A DNA stretch of 64,000 nt from Verrucomicrobiales bacterium (lineage in GTDB: Bacteria > Verrucomicrobiota > Verrucomicrobiia > Limisphaerales > J093): positions 1 to 64,000 of the forward strand of contig JACKPW010000025.1 in assembly GCA_024233215.1 (NCBI GenBank). Reading direction: 5' to 3'. Positions 1-8,873 of this stretch are shown one piece after another (positions within the stretch are counted from its first letter, which is position 1; each line of letters opens with the position of its first letter). A program made the position numbers and the translations under genes. The notes under the pieces were generated by a model. That model was given only the letters and a program-made list of their open reading frames with translations, was not told where the DNA came from and searched no databases.

Positions 1-881
1 TGCAGGAGCCCGCGAGCACTCCCCAGAAGGCGCAACGCGAGTTCTTCCCTGCGTTGCAGGTCGAGTCGCCCGGCCTTCTCAGTCGGTCGCGCAAGGGCCA
101 GAAGGCGGCTTTGTCGAAGAAGCCGGGAGGGAATGACAACTACTATACCGAAGGCAAAGAATCCTACAAACCCTCCCTCAAGCTTGGCCGAGGAAGGTCC
201 GCCCTGGCCAACATTCCGGCGGACATGGAGAGCTTTCCGGTCAGTATTTGGTTTCGCGATTTGCTGGAAAAAGGAGTCCAGCCGTTTGTGCTCAACAGCC
301 AGTTGATGCGGCAGCCCAGTCCTCCAGGACTGGGGAGACGATTTCAGACCAACGGTTCCAATCTCCCCTGGGTCGTCGCTGAACTGCGCCAGGATAGCAG
401 ACGTTTCACGGGCTGGCTCGAACATGTGCGAACCGCGCTGGATGATATCCAGGACCTCGACTCGGTGGAGCGTCCCGAGGACAGGCACCGGTACCTTGTC
501 ATCACTTACCGCAACGGGGCGAAGGTTCCATCCTGGCTGGTGTCAGATGGCACGCTGCGGCTGCTTGCGCTGACAATTCCCGCCTACCTCGGTGGAATCG
601 AGGGGACCTTCCTGATTGAGGAACCCGAGAATGGCATCCACCCCCATGGTATCGAAACCGTCCTCCAGTCCTTGTCCTCCATTTACCGCAGCCAAGTTCT
701 CGTGGCGACCCACAGCCCGGTTGCCCTGAACATGATCGAGCCTTCGGAGGTGCTCTGCTTTGCCAAGGATTCTCAGGGGGCGACGGACATCGTTCCAGGT
801 GACAGGCATCCTGCGTTGCAGACGTGGCGCAGGGGCGAACCCGATCTGGGGATGCTGTTTGCGTCAGGGATTCTCAGCTGA
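1..881 (+). CDS. OLD/RecF-like AAA ATPase, 5' end cut by window edge
   Basis: The frame is open back to the first bases, so only the C-terminal part (about 292 residues) is visible and any Walker A loop lies outside. The end shows the nucleotide-binding half of an AAA_21/OLD-type ABC ATPase: a signature-like SDGTLRLLAL, a Walker B TFLIEEPENGIHP, and the H-loop strand VLVATHSP. Such proteins usually drive a partner nuclease or effector in phage defence or DNA metabolism. The stop is 9 nt before the next gene, so the two form an operon. ATPase identity is clear from the motifs; the biological role is inferred. Confidence 0.8.
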   Translation, partial: QEPASTPQKAQREFFPALQVESPGLLSRSRKGQKAALSKKPGGNDNYYTEGKESYKPSLKLGRGRSALANIPADMESFPVSIWFRDLLEKGVQPFVLNSQLMRQPSPPGLGRRFQTNGSNLPWVVAELRQDSRRFTGWLEHVRTALDDIQDLDSVERPEDRHRYLVITYRNGAKVPSWLVSDGTLRLLALTIPAYLGGIEGTFLIEEPENGIHPHGIETVLQSLSSIYRSQVLVATHSPVALNMIEPSEVLCFAKDSQGATDIVPGDRHPALQTWRRGEPDLGMLFASGILS

Positions 882-890
882 GAGGTGGCC

Positions 891-1496
891 ATGAAGGACC
901 TGGTCATTCTCACACCGGACAAGAACACCCAGTATGCCATCACGGGCGCCTTGGGGAGATGCGAGTCGCTGGGGATTCGGCGCGTCGAGTTCGAACTCAG
1001 GGTTCATGCCGGCCGGGATGGCGGGGTGCGGAAGAGCGGTGCAGACGTGCTCGCGCTCGAACGGAGGCGGTTCCGGCACGCGCTCGTGCTTCTGGACTTT
1101 GAGGGGTCAGGCACGAGCCTGGCCGGCTCCGCAGAGCTGGAGTCGGAGTTGGACGAGCGTTTGCGTCCGACGTGGGGCCCCCATGCCAAGGCGATCGTCA
1201 TTGACCCGGAGGTCGACATCTGGGTGTGGGGCGCGGACAACGCGATCGAACCCGAGATCGGGTGGCGCGAAGGCAGGCATGTGCGGGAATGGCTACGGAG
1301 GAATGGCTTCGAACTGGATGAGAACTCGAAGCCGATACGTCCGAAGGAAGCACTGGAAGCAGCGCTCCGTTTCACCGGCTTGCCGAGGTCTTCGGCGTTG
1401 TATTTGAGAGTGGCCCGCCGGATCAGCCTCGCGCGATGCACCGACGCTGCCTTTGGCCGACTGACCGCCCGGCTGCGAGAGTGGTTTCCAGCCTGA
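891..1496 (+). CDS. Small partner of the OLD-like ATPase, TOPRIM/DUF4276-like
   Basis: A 201-residue soluble protein. ATG 891 is chosen over GTG 885 because AGAGG sits 5 nt before it. It shows acidic strands HALVLLDFEG and AIVIDPEVDIWVW, spaced as in TOPRIM-like or DUF4276-like folds, and a C-terminal block ARCTDAAFGRL. The leading Glu of classical TOPRIM domains is not obvious. I associate this pairing with ATPase-plus-small-protein defence modules, possibly the MAD3/MAD4 pair of the methylation-associated defence system; that is recollection, not a search result. No catalytic function can be assigned from sequence alone. Confidence 0.6.
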   Translation: MKDLVILTPDKNTQYAITGALGRCESLGIRRVEFELRVHAGRDGGVRKSGADVLALERRRFRHALVLLDFEGSGTSLAGSAELESELDERLRPTWGPHAKAIVIDPEVDIWVWGADNAIEPEIGWREGRHVREWLRRNGFELDENSKPIRPKEALEAALRFTGLPRSSALYLRVARRISLARCTDAAFGRLTARLREWFPA

Positions 1497-1547
1497 ACGG
1501 TTGCTTCGGCTGGCAAGGAGGCTTACTGGCGAAGGTTCCTTGCTCCC

Positions 1548-2135
1548 TCAGTGGACCGGATCTTGCTCCTCGAACGATTCCACCGTGTAGGTCTCGACCC
1601 GGGTGGCGGGATCCCGCCAGGCCTGCTCCGGCAGGCCGGCCTTGCGGCAGAGGCTGGCGAGGAAGGGCTCCTTCCCGGGCAGCTTGTTCCAGACCTGCGG
1701 CAGGTAAGTGGCGCTGTGGCGACCGGAACTGAGGATCACCCCGTCAATCCCGGGCCGCAGCCGGTCGAGCAGTTCCTCTGTAGAGTCGTGGCGCAACCGC
1801 CGCGGTTGCGAGAGCACACTGATTTCCACGATGAGCTCCGGCAGTTCTGCAAGGCTCACGGGCTCAAATCGCGAATCCCGGGTCGCGGCGCTGCGGGCAT
1901 TCTCCATCACCGCCCGGTAAAGCGGCCAACGCGGTGCCAGGGTTCCCACGCAGCCCCGCAGGGCGCCGCGCTGCGTGAGGGTGACAAAGCAGGCCCGCGG
2001 TTCACCGAAACCAGGGGGGACATGGTCGCCGGCCACGTGCGGGAGACGGCCGTGGCGCAGGGTCTCGTCCATCGCCTGCCGCGCCAATTCCAGCAGCATG
2101 GCGCGGTCCTCGTCGCTGTAACGTCCTGGCGTCAT
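1548..2135 (-). CDS. amrA: AMMECR1-domain protein (AmmeMemoRadiSam system protein A)
   Basis: 195 residues, the usual length for a stand-alone AMMECR1 protein. The family hallmark LRGCVGTL is at residues 59-66. In many bacteria this protein is encoded with a Memo-like and a radical-SAM protein, and its biochemical role is unsettled. Neither partner is adjacent here. Its ATG (2135-2133) overlaps the stop of the fucosidase gene as ATGA, so the two are probably translationally coupled, which is an unusual pairing. Confidence 0.88.
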   Translation of the reverse strand: MTPGRYSDEDRAMLLELARQAMDETLRHGRLPHVAGDHVPPGFGEPRACFVTLTQRGALRGCVGTLAPRWPLYRAVMENARSAATRDSRFEPVSLAELPELIVEISVLSQPRRLRHDSTEELLDRLRPGIDGVILSSGRHSATYLPQVWNKLPGKEPFLASLCRKAGLPEQAWRDPATRVETYTVESFEEQDPVH

Positions 2136-4552
2136 TCTGGCACCACGAAATACTGCCCGCCCCGGCGGGTCTCGAATTCAACGAGCCCGGGTTCCTTGGA
2201 TACGACGGTGACCCGTGAGCCGTCGGGGGAGTTCCGCCGGATCTGGACGGGATTCGCGACTCGCAGCCGGCAGGCTGCCCCCGCCAGGGAAATGAGCCTG
2301 GCCCGGACCAGTTCACCCTCGTGCCATTCCAGGTCGACCTCGAAACCACCCCGGGCCCGCAGGCCCGAGACACGGCCCTCGGGCCAGCTTCCGGGCAGGG
2401 CCGGGAGCAGCTCGATTGCGCCCGCATGACTTTGCAGAAGCATCTCGCAAATCCCCGCCGTGGCGCCGAAGTTGCCATCGATTTGGAAGGGCGGATGCAG
2501 GTCGAGGAGATTTGGCGCGATGCTTTGCTTCAGCAGTTCCACCAGGTGTCGCCGGGCCTCGTTGCCGTCACCCAGGCGGGCCCAGAAGTTGATGATCCAG
2601 GCGCGGCTCCAGCCGGTGTGACCGCCGCCGTTCGCGAGCCGTCGTTCGAGGGTCACCCGGGCGGCCCGGGCGAGTTTGGGAGTCTCGTGCGGCGTGATCT
2701 CGCTGCCGGGATGCAAGGCAAACAAGTGCGAGATGTGCCGGTGACCGGGCTCCGGTTCCTCGTAGTCCTCGCTCCATTCCATGATCTGGCCGTGTTTGCC
2801 AACCTGCGTCGGCGGCAGGCGCTTCAGGGTGGTCTGCAGTTGGCTGCGGAAGGCGGGATCGAGGTCCAGCACCGTCGCTGCGGCGAGGCAGTGCTGGAAC
2901 AGGTCGCGCACGATCTGGGTGTCCATCGAAGGCCCCATGCAGAGCACCCCGGTCGTGCCGTCGGGCAGCCGATAGCTGTTTTCCGGCGACATCGAGGGAC
3001 CGGTCACCAGACGTCCCTTGGGATCTTCCACGAGGTAGTCGAGAAAGAACTGCGCCGCCTCGCGCATGACCGGATAGGCGCGGTCGCGGAGGAAACGTTC
3101 ATCCAGCGTGAACGCGTAGTGTTCCCAGAGATGCTGGCAAAGCCAGGCTCCGCCCATCGGCCAAAGGCCCCACTGCGCGCCGTCGCCCGGCACGGTGAAC
3201 CCCCACACGTCGGTGATATGATGGGCCACCCAGCCCCCGGCACCGTACTGGCGTCGGGCGGTTTCGCGGCCGGGATCACGCAGGGACTCGATCAGCTGGA
3301 ACAACGGTTGGTGGCACTCGGAGAGGTTGGCCGGCTCGGCGGGCCAGTAGTTCATCTCGAGGTTGATGTTGAGATGATAATCGCTGTTCCAGGGGGGATT
3401 CAGGCCGTCGGCCCAGAGGCCCTGCAGGTTCGCCGGCAGGTCGCCCGGACGCGAACTCGAGATCAGCAGATAGCGTCCGAATTGGAAGAGCAGGGCGGCG
3501 AGGCCGGGATCCTCGAAACCGTCTTTTACCCGGGCCAGGCGCTGGTCCGTGGGTAGGTAGGACGCCTCGCCGCCGAGGTCGAGAAGGACGCGGCGATACA
3601 GCGACTGATAATCCGCGAGGTGCGCGGAACGGAGCGTGCTCAGCGGCTTCTCCACCGCCCGGGCCACGGCCTCATCCGCACCCCCGCTGGCATCCCGTCC
3701 TCCGAAACTCGTCGCGGCCCCCAGCCACAGGGTGGCGCTCGTGGCGTCACGGATTTCCAGGCGTCGCTCCGGAGCGAAGATCCGCCCCCCCTCAGCCTGT
3801 GCCCGCAGCGTCACCCGGAAGTCCAGTCCATTCCCGTGGTCGAGATTGCCATCCATCAGCAGGGTGTGGCCGTCGCGGGTCGAGGCAATGGTGGGTTCCG
3901 GTCGGTCCAGGCTGGCGATCAGGGTCAGGCCGCCCGGTTGCGAGCAGGAGAATCGCATGACGATGACCTGGTCCGGATGACTGGCGAAGATCTCCCGCGT
4001 GTAACGCACCTGGCCGATGCGATAGCTGATGCGGATCGTGGCGGTGTCGAGATTCAGCTCGCGCCGGTAGTCCTCGACGTTCTCGTGACCGGGGAGGGTG
4101 AGCCGCAAGTCGCCGAGGGTCTGGTACGGCCGGAGGGTCCTGGGCTGTCCCATGAGATACTGGTTTGCAATCTGCATGGCCTCTGCCGGGCGGCCGTCGA
4201 ACAGGAGTTCGCGGACATCCGGCAGGAACTTGAGGGCGTCCGGGTTCTGGCAGTCGCGTGGACCGCCCGACCAGAGGGTGTCCTCGTTGAGTTGGATGCG
4301 TTCGTTCGCCGTACGGCCAAAGACCATCGCGCCGAGCCGGCCGTTGCCAATGGGCAGCGCCTCCTTCTCCCAGTCGGTGGCGGGCGCAAGATACCAGAGG
4401 AGATGTTCCTGCAAGACGGCCGGGGGCCTTGGGGGCGTGTCGACGCGGGCTCGGTGCGGCACGGAAGGGGGCGTGGCACAGCCCGCCAGCAAAAGAATGC
4501 CGGCAATGAGACACGAACTCAGCAGCCCGTGCACGCTCGGTCGGTTCAGCAT
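2132..4552 (-). CDS. GH95 alpha-L-fucosidase-type glycoside hydrolase, lipoprotein
   Basis: 806 residues. The start at 4552 gives a lipoprotein signal with lipobox LAGC (Cys25) and AAAGG 7 nt upstream; the open frame extends further but without a signal peptide. The GH95 N-terminal domain begins near residue 50 (WEKEALPIGNGRLGAMVFG). Residues matching the family catalytic set are present: Asn395 and Asn397 in NINLEMNYW, Glu524 in GPSMSPEN, Asp692 in QIDGNFG. GH95 enzymes invert 1,2-alpha-L-fucosyl (sometimes L-galactosyl) linkages. Likely anchored in the outer or inner membrane, facing the periplasm or outside, and acting on algal or host fucosides. Exact substrate not inferable. Confidence 0.93.
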   Translation of the reverse strand: MLNRPSVHGLLSSCLIAGILLLAGCATPPSVPHRARVDTPPRPPAVLQEHLLWYLAPATDWEKEALPIGNGRLGAMVFGRTANERIQLNEDTLWSGGPRDCQNPDALKFLPDVRELLFDGRPAEAMQIANQYLMGQPRTLRPYQTLGDLRLTLPGHENVEDYRRELNLDTATIRISYRIGQVRYTREIFASHPDQVIVMRFSCSQPGGLTLIASLDRPEPTIASTRDGHTLLMDGNLDHGNGLDFRVTLRAQAEGGRIFAPERRLEIRDATSATLWLGAATSFGGRDASGGADEAVARAVEKPLSTLRSAHLADYQSLYRRVLLDLGGEASYLPTDQRLARVKDGFEDPGLAALLFQFGRYLLISSSRPGDLPANLQGLWADGLNPPWNSDYHLNINLEMNYWPAEPANLSECHQPLFQLIESLRDPGRETARRQYGAGGWVAHHITDVWGFTVPGDGAQWGLWPMGGAWLCQHLWEHYAFTLDERFLRDRAYPVMREAAQFFLDYLVEDPKGRLVTGPSMSPENSYRLPDGTTGVLCMGPSMDTQIVRDLFQHCLAAATVLDLDPAFRSQLQTTLKRLPPTQVGKHGQIMEWSEDYEEPEPGHRHISHLFALHPGSEITPHETPKLARAARVTLERRLANGGGHTGWSRAWIINFWARLGDGNEARRHLVELLKQSIAPNLLDLHPPFQIDGNFGATAGICEMLLQSHAGAIELLPALPGSWPEGRVSGLRARGGFEVDLEWHEGELVRARLISLAGAACRLRVANPVQIRRNSPDGSRVTVVSKEPGLVEFETRRGGQYFVVPE

Positions 4553-4752
4553 GGGGAGACCTTTCGCAAAGCCGGGCGGACGGTCAAGCACGGGACCGGG
4601 AAGCGGCCGGACCGGCGGACCATGGACCAGACGGCAAAGGCAGTCAGCACCAGCAGGGTAAGGCAGAAGGACAGAATGGCCAGGGGAAGCTCGATCCCAC
4701 CGGTGCGGTTTCCCGTGATGAACGGGTTTGGCAGGAGAAACAGACCGAACAT
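4546..4752 (-). CDS. Possible small single-pass membrane protein
   Basis: A 68-codon frame just upstream of and overlapping the start of the fucosidase gene. It carries one convincing hydrophobic segment (ELPLAILSFCLTLLVLTAF) followed by positive residues (VRRSGR). No family recognised. The ribosome site is poor (a GGAGG 14 nt from the ATG), and the region also lies next to the gap promoter, so it may be a chance frame. Confidence 0.3.
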   Translation of the reverse strand: MFGLFLLPNPFITGNRTGGIELPLAILSFCLTLLVLTAFAVWSMVRRSGRFPVPCLTVRPALRKVSPC

Positions 4753-4797
4753 CGGCGAGATTCCACCCTCCCCCCTTTGCCGACGGTCGAAAACTCG

Positions 4798-4825
4798 TTG
4801 ACGGTCGGAGGGGGCGACGTAACAT
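4798..4825 (+). promoter_or_regulatory. Candidate sigma-70 promoter of gap
   Basis: A TTGACG hexamer (4798-4803) and a TAACAT hexamer (4820-4825) separated by 16 nt lie about 63 nt upstream of the gap ATG. This is the best -35/-10 pair in the 135-nt gap. Position and similarity support it; there is no transcription start evidence. Confidence 0.45.
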
Positions 4826-4887
4826 GGCGGCTTCGGATTGGAAGTGTGATTGACTGAATCGAAACAGGAACTGAACAAGAAGTAGTT

Positions 4888-5916
4888 ATGGCAACGAAGA
4901 TTGCAATCAATGGTTTTGGGCGTATTGGCCGTCTGGCCTATCGGGCGATGGTGGAGCAGGGCCTGGTCGGCAACGACGTCGAAGTGGTGGCCGTGGGGGA
5001 TATCGTCCCGGCGGACAACCTGGCCTACCTCCTCAAGTACGACTCGATCCAGGGGCGCTTCAAGGGCGAGGTCAGCCACGAGGGTGAGGACACGCTGGTG
5101 GTCAACGGCGCCCCGATCAAGGTCGTGAGTGCGAAGACCCCCGCCGAGCTGCCCTGGAAGGCCATGGGCGTGGATGTCGTGATCGAGTCCACCGGATTGT
5201 TCACCCAGGTCGAGAAGGCCCAGGGGCACATCGACGCCGGCGCGAAGAAGGTCATCATCTCGGCCCCCGCCAAGGGCGACTGCCTGACCGTGGTCATGGG
5301 CGTGAACGACGACAAATACGATGCCGGCAAACACCACATCGTCTCGAACGCCTCCTGCACCACGAACTGCCTGGCCCCCGTCTGCCACGTCCTGCTCAAG
5401 GAAGGCTTCGGGATCGACGAAGGTCTGATGACCACCATCCATGCCTACACTGCGACGCAGAAGACCGTGGACGGTCCGAGCCGCAAGGACTGGAAGGGTG
5501 GCCGCACCGCCGCGCAGAACATCATTCCCTCCACCACCGGCGCCGCGAAGGCGGTCGGCCTGGTGCTTCCCGAGGTCAAGGGCAAGCTCACCGGCATGGC
5601 GTTCCGCGTGCCGACACCCACCGTGTCCTGCGTGGACCTGACGGTGAAGACCGTCAAGGAGACCAGCTACGACGAGATCTGCGCCGCGATGAAGCAGGCC
5701 AGCGAGACCTATCTGAAGGGCATTCTCGACTACACCGCCGACGAGGTCGTCAGCAGCGACTTCATCCACTACCCGGCCTCCTCGATCTTCGACGCCGGCT
5801 CGGGCATCGGCCTGAACAGCAAGTTCTTCAAGCTGGTGAGCTGGTACGACAACGAGTGGGGCTACAGCTGCCGGGTCGGCGAATTGCTGAAGCTCATGCT
5901 CAGCAAGGGGCTGTAA
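4888..5916 (+). CDS. gap: Glyceraldehyde-3-phosphate dehydrogenase
   Basis: 342 residues, full length. Interconverts glyceraldehyde-3-phosphate and 1,3-bisphosphoglycerate with NAD(P) in the cytoplasm. The Rossmann motif INGFGRIGR is at residues 7-15 and the catalytic cysteine is Cys157 in SNASCTTNC. The C-terminal SWYDNEWGYS block is intact. It is flanked by its own candidate promoter and a strong terminator, so it is a single-gene unit. Codon use is strongly biased (many AAG, GTC, CTG), as expected for a highly expressed gene. Confidence 0.98.
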   Translation: MATKIAINGFGRIGRLAYRAMVEQGLVGNDVEVVAVGDIVPADNLAYLLKYDSIQGRFKGEVSHEGEDTLVVNGAPIKVVSAKTPAELPWKAMGVDVVIESTGLFTQVEKAQGHIDAGAKKVIISAPAKGDCLTVVMGVNDDKYDAGKHHIVSNASCTTNCLAPVCHVLLKEGFGIDEGLMTTIHAYTATQKTVDGPSRKDWKGGRTAAQNIIPSTTGAAKAVGLVLPEVKGKLTGMAFRVPTPTVSCVDLTVKTVKETSYDEICAAMKQASETYLKGILDYTADEVVSSDFIHYPASSIFDAGSGIGLNSKFFKLVSWYDNEWGYSCRVGELLKLMLSKGL

Positions 5917-5941
5917 GCCATCTCTGACTCACGATTTCGCG

Positions 5942-5973
5942 AACGGCGATTCCGCGCGGGAATCGCCGTTTCT
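5942..5973 (+). terminator. Rho-independent terminator after gap
   Basis: A perfect 12-bp stem (AACGGCGATTCC at 5942-5953 with GGAATCGCCGTT at 5959-5970), a 5-nt loop and a short T-rich tail, 26 nt after the gap stop. Confidence 0.85.
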
Positions 5974-6170
5974 GCGTACCGGCACCGGGTGCGCCTTGTC
6001 AACCGCTCCTCGGCGCGCAAGTCGTCCACCGGATTCGTTGTGAGCTGCGGTTGGGTCTCCACGTCAGGCAAATGTGCCTGACACGCGGAGGTCGCCAAGT
6101 TCCTTCATGGGTCCGGTCACGAGGCGGCCCTGGGCTTCGACACTTCGGGAAGGGGAGTAATTCGACTGGC

Positions 6171-7064
6171 CTACGGATGGCTCACGCGCAGGTAACCGGT
6201 GGACTCCTGGGCCGGCAGATCGAAGGCGAAGTGCGCATCGGCGGACGTCACCGTCGCCAGGCGGGTCCACGCTTGCAGGTCGGTGCTGATCTCCACGCCA
6301 TAACCGGTTCCGACAACCCCCTCCCAGGCCAGCGAAACCGACCCGGGCTCGGCGCGGGATGCGGCCAGTGACAACCGCACCGGTCCGACGAGCGCGATTC
6401 GCCGCAGTTCCACCCGGGCGCTCGCCGAGGTCGTGTCGTCACCGAAGAACAGAAAATCCGGCGTCTCGTAGACATCGAACAAACCGGTGAAAGCCGCGTA
6501 GTCCCGGAGCGGTCCGGCGAGCAGGGATTCTCCATCCACGAAGAGTCGGTACCCCTCCCGGCTGAACCCAAGCGAAAAGTCCAACGGGCCCGCCGACCAG
6601 TCCAGCGGCCCTTCCTCGGCATGCGTGAACAGCGGATCATCGGCCTGGGCAAAGACGCGATCCTGCCAGAACCCGAGTTCGATGCCGCGGGCCTCCCGGT
6701 CCAGCACGATCACGGAGAAGCCGGCACGATCGGCACTCACATGTGCCTCCGCCTCGAGGCGGACGGTGAAATCGATGGCGAACCCGCTCTGCGCGTCCAA
6801 TGCCATGGGCGCCAGCCGGGCGATGCCGGCCTGTTCATTGCGAAGGGCGAGCGTATCCAGCCAGGTCGTGCCGTCAGCGTTCGTCCATACCGCGGTCCCC
6901 GGCAGGGCGACGTAGTCCCAGCCCTGTTCGGCCGGAGGCACTGTCAGAGATCCGTCGAAAAGCACCTGTGCCCTGCTGCCCACGGTCAGGAACGTCAGCG
7001 CACCCAGGATACCACGGCCTGTTTGGAAGCGACACCGCACAGCGTGTTTGTAGCAGGAGCGCAT
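6171..7064 (-). CDS. Secreted LamG/concanavalin-like protein with verrucomicrobial C-terminal module
   Basis: 297 residues. The ATG at 7064 is chosen because it places a signal peptide (hydrophobic GILGALTFLTV, likely cleavage after SRA) at the N-terminus; the open frame extends upstream without sense. The middle is beta-rich with stretches typical of concanavalin-like domains (ELGFWQDRVF, SREGYRLFVDGE). The last 70 residues (YGVEISTDLQAWTRL) resemble a C-terminal module seen on many secreted verrucomicrobial proteins. No catalytic residues recognised; probably a surface or extracellular binding protein. Confidence 0.7.
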   Translation of the reverse strand: MRSCYKHAVRCRFQTGRGILGALTFLTVGSRAQVLFDGSLTVPPAEQGWDYVALPGTAVWTNADGTTWLDTLALRNEQAGIARLAPMALDAQSGFAIDFTVRLEAEAHVSADRAGFSVIVLDREARGIELGFWQDRVFAQADDPLFTHAEEGPLDWSAGPLDFSLGFSREGYRLFVDGESLLAGPLRDYAAFTGLFDVYETPDFLFFGDDTTSASARVELRRIALVGPVRLSLAASRAEPGSVSLAWEGVVGTGYGVEISTDLQAWTRLATVTSADAHFAFDLPAQESTGYLRVSHP

Positions 7065-7205
7065 GCTTTGACCAAGGTCACGCTTGCACGGCCGCGAAAC
7101 CGGAACAGCGTTTGCAGTCGTGTTCCCAGTCGCGTTGCCACTTGCCTTCGTGGGACGGCAGGACGAGTGTCCCACCCGTGAAAGCAGAATCCACATTCCG
7201 TTCCC

Positions 7206-7342
7206 CGCAGGCCTATTCGACGGTGGGCGAAGGCAATGTCGGGCTTTCGGACGGCAGCGGGCAGCGATTCACCAGCCGACGGCTGCAGGAGCACATCCGA
7301 CTTCCAGACCCCGGCGGGACAAAACGGCTGGCCTTTCCCTGA
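7206..7342 (+). pseudogene. C-terminal remnant of a type II secretion/prepilin-like protein
   Basis: A short in-frame piece reading EGNVGLSDGSGQRFTSRRL then a TGA at 7340 resembles the conserved end of PVC-superphylum prepilin-like proteins (consensus GDGNVGLADGSVQQ). Nothing upstream in this frame resembles the N-terminal prepilin part, so it looks like a decayed fragment. Family recognition is from memory of the motif. Confidence 0.4.
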
Positions 7343-7370
7343 TCCCCCATTTCCCGGCTCCGTGGTTGGA

Positions 7371-7410
7371 ATCTCAGATTTGAGATTTGAGATCTCAGAT
7401 CTCAGATCTC
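7371..7410. repeat. Short tandem ATCTCAGAT/GAGATTT repeat
   Basis: A 40-nt run built of overlapping ATCTCAGAT and TTTGAGA units, partly self-complementary. Related in style to the AAATCCG-type strings at 36.9-37.2 kb. The rest of 7065-7531 has only the remnant above and no recognisable gene. Confidence 0.6.
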
Positions 7411-7531
7411 CGCGCGCCTTCAACAACCCGCAGTCCGGCATTGATGCCCCCGCCAATCACCCTACAATCCCCGGCCGGGCGCCCCGAAACACCGGTTGGC
7501 GACCGCACGATCACGACAACACACAGGTTTC

Positions 7532-8611
7532 ATGAGCATCGAGTTCCGCCAGAAATGCGCCTTTGCCCTCCTGGTTCCCACCAGCATGGGCATCCGGATC
7601 ACCCCCGCCAACGGTCAGCCCGTCCATTGCAGCAGCAGCTTCCGCATGGATGTGACCAGCGCCGAAACCAACGTGGCCAGTGTGGCTTCCTACCTCGGCC
7701 TGCCGGTCAAGGTGCTGACGGCGCTCGTCAAGGGCAGTCCCATCGCCCGCATGATCCGGGACAACCTGGCCGGCCGACACATCACCTGCGAGGCGACGGA
7801 GGTGGAGCAGGGCGGGCCTTGGGGCTATCGGCACCAGATCAACATTGCCGACAGCGGGTTGGGATCGCGGGGGCCGCGGGTCTGGAACGATCGGGCGGGT
7901 GAAGTCGGCCGGACGCTCAGCGTGGCGGACTTCGATCTGGACCGCATTTTCGGGCAGGAAGGGGTGCAGATCGTGCATCTGTCGGGTCTGATCGGCGCGT
8001 TGTCGCCGGAGACGAGCAAGTTCTGTCTCGAACTCGCCCGGGCGGCGAAGAAGCACGGCACGCGGATTTCGTTCGATCTCAATCACCGGGCCTCGTTCTG
8101 GAAGAACCGGGAGCGGGAGTTGCGGGAGATGTTCCTCGAGATTGCCGGGATCTCGGACATTCTCGTGGGCAACGAGGAGGACTTTCAACTGTGCCTGGGG
8201 ATCGAGGGACCCGAGGCCGGTGGCAAGGATCTCGCGGCAAAAATCGAGAGCTTCAGGGTCATGATCGACCGCGCCAAACAGGCGTTTCCCAGCACCTCGG
8301 TCTTTGCCACGACCCTCCGCGAGGTGGTCAGCACAAACTGCCATCGATGGGGCGCCATCATGGCCGAGGGAAGCCATTGGCACGTGGTGGAACCGCGGGA
8401 GATCACGGTGCTGGACCGGATCGGCGGCGGCGACGGTTTTGTGGGCGGCATGCTCTACGCCGTGCTGCGGGGGTGGGAACCGGAGAAGTGGGTGCAGTTC
8501 GGTTGGGCCACCGGTGCCCTGGTCACCACGTTGGAAACGGACTACGCGCAGCCTGCCGACGAAGAGCAGATCTGGAGCATTTGGAAAGGGAACGCCCGGG
8601 TGAAGCGGTAG
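7532..8611 (+). CDS. PfkB-family carbohydrate kinase
   Basis: 359 residues; ATG 7532 is the first start that precedes the conserved domain without a long unconserved leader. The C-terminal PfkB signature is DRIGGGDGFVGGML, with the anion-hole/catalytic Asp in GGGD (GAGD in most relatives). The layout is closest to 2-keto-3-deoxygluconate kinase-type sugar kinases, which phosphorylate a sugar acid with ATP in the cytoplasm. The substrate cannot be fixed from sequence. It stands alone, with 119 nt of intergenic DNA downstream. Confidence 0.85.
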   Translation: MSIEFRQKCAFALLVPTSMGIRITPANGQPVHCSSSFRMDVTSAETNVASVASYLGLPVKVLTALVKGSPIARMIRDNLAGRHITCEATEVEQGGPWGYRHQINIADSGLGSRGPRVWNDRAGEVGRTLSVADFDLDRIFGQEGVQIVHLSGLIGALSPETSKFCLELARAAKKHGTRISFDLNHRASFWKNRERELREMFLEIAGISDILVGNEEDFQLCLGIEGPEAGGKDLAAKIESFRVMIDRAKQAFPSTSVFATTLREVVSTNCHRWGAIMAEGSHWHVVEPREITVLDRIGGGDGFVGGMLYAVLRGWEPEKWVQFGWATGALVTTLETDYAQPADEEQIWSIWKGNARVKR

Positions 8612-8730
8612 GCCACGTTGCCGCATCGCAGTCCCGGGGGTGATCAACCCTGGGAGGGGTGCCGGCTTGCCGGGTGCGAGTGCTCACGGAAGCATTGCTG
8701 GTGATCCATTGATTCTATAGACTTCCGTTT

Positions 8731-8871
8731 GTGGCGCGTCTGACGAAGCAGGAGCAACTGGTGTTGTGCTGCGTGATCGGCCTGCTCCTGGTGGGCTGGG
8801 CGGTCAAGGCCTGGCGCACGGCACATCCGCCGTCCACGGTGCCGGTTGCGGCCCGGACCGCCACGCCCTAA
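8731..8871 (+). CDS. 46-residue single-pass membrane protein
   Basis: GTG start at 8731, TAA at 8869. Sequence pattern: a short basic/polar head (MARLTKQEQ), one transmembrane stretch (LVLCCVIGLLLVGWAV), then KAWRTAHPP and an Ala/Pro-rich tail. The next gene begins 2 nt after its stop, so the two are co-translated. Charge pattern predicts N-in, C-out. I recognise no named family. A possible -10 (TATAGA at 8716) lies just upstream. Confidence 0.65.
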   Translation: MARLTKQEQLVLCCVIGLLLVGWAVKAWRTAHPPSTVPVAARTATP

Positions 8872-8873
8872 GC

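Noticed and set aside
1513..1543. Hairpin GCAAGGA...TCCTTGC between the convergent genes at 1496 and 1548
   Set aside because: Only a 7-bp stem with a 17-nt loop and no T-run; too weak to call a terminator.
4546..5769. Long minus-strand open frame running antisense through gap
   Set aside because: Opposite a highly conserved GAPDH gene; only the last 68 codons, outside gap, were kept as a weak candidate.
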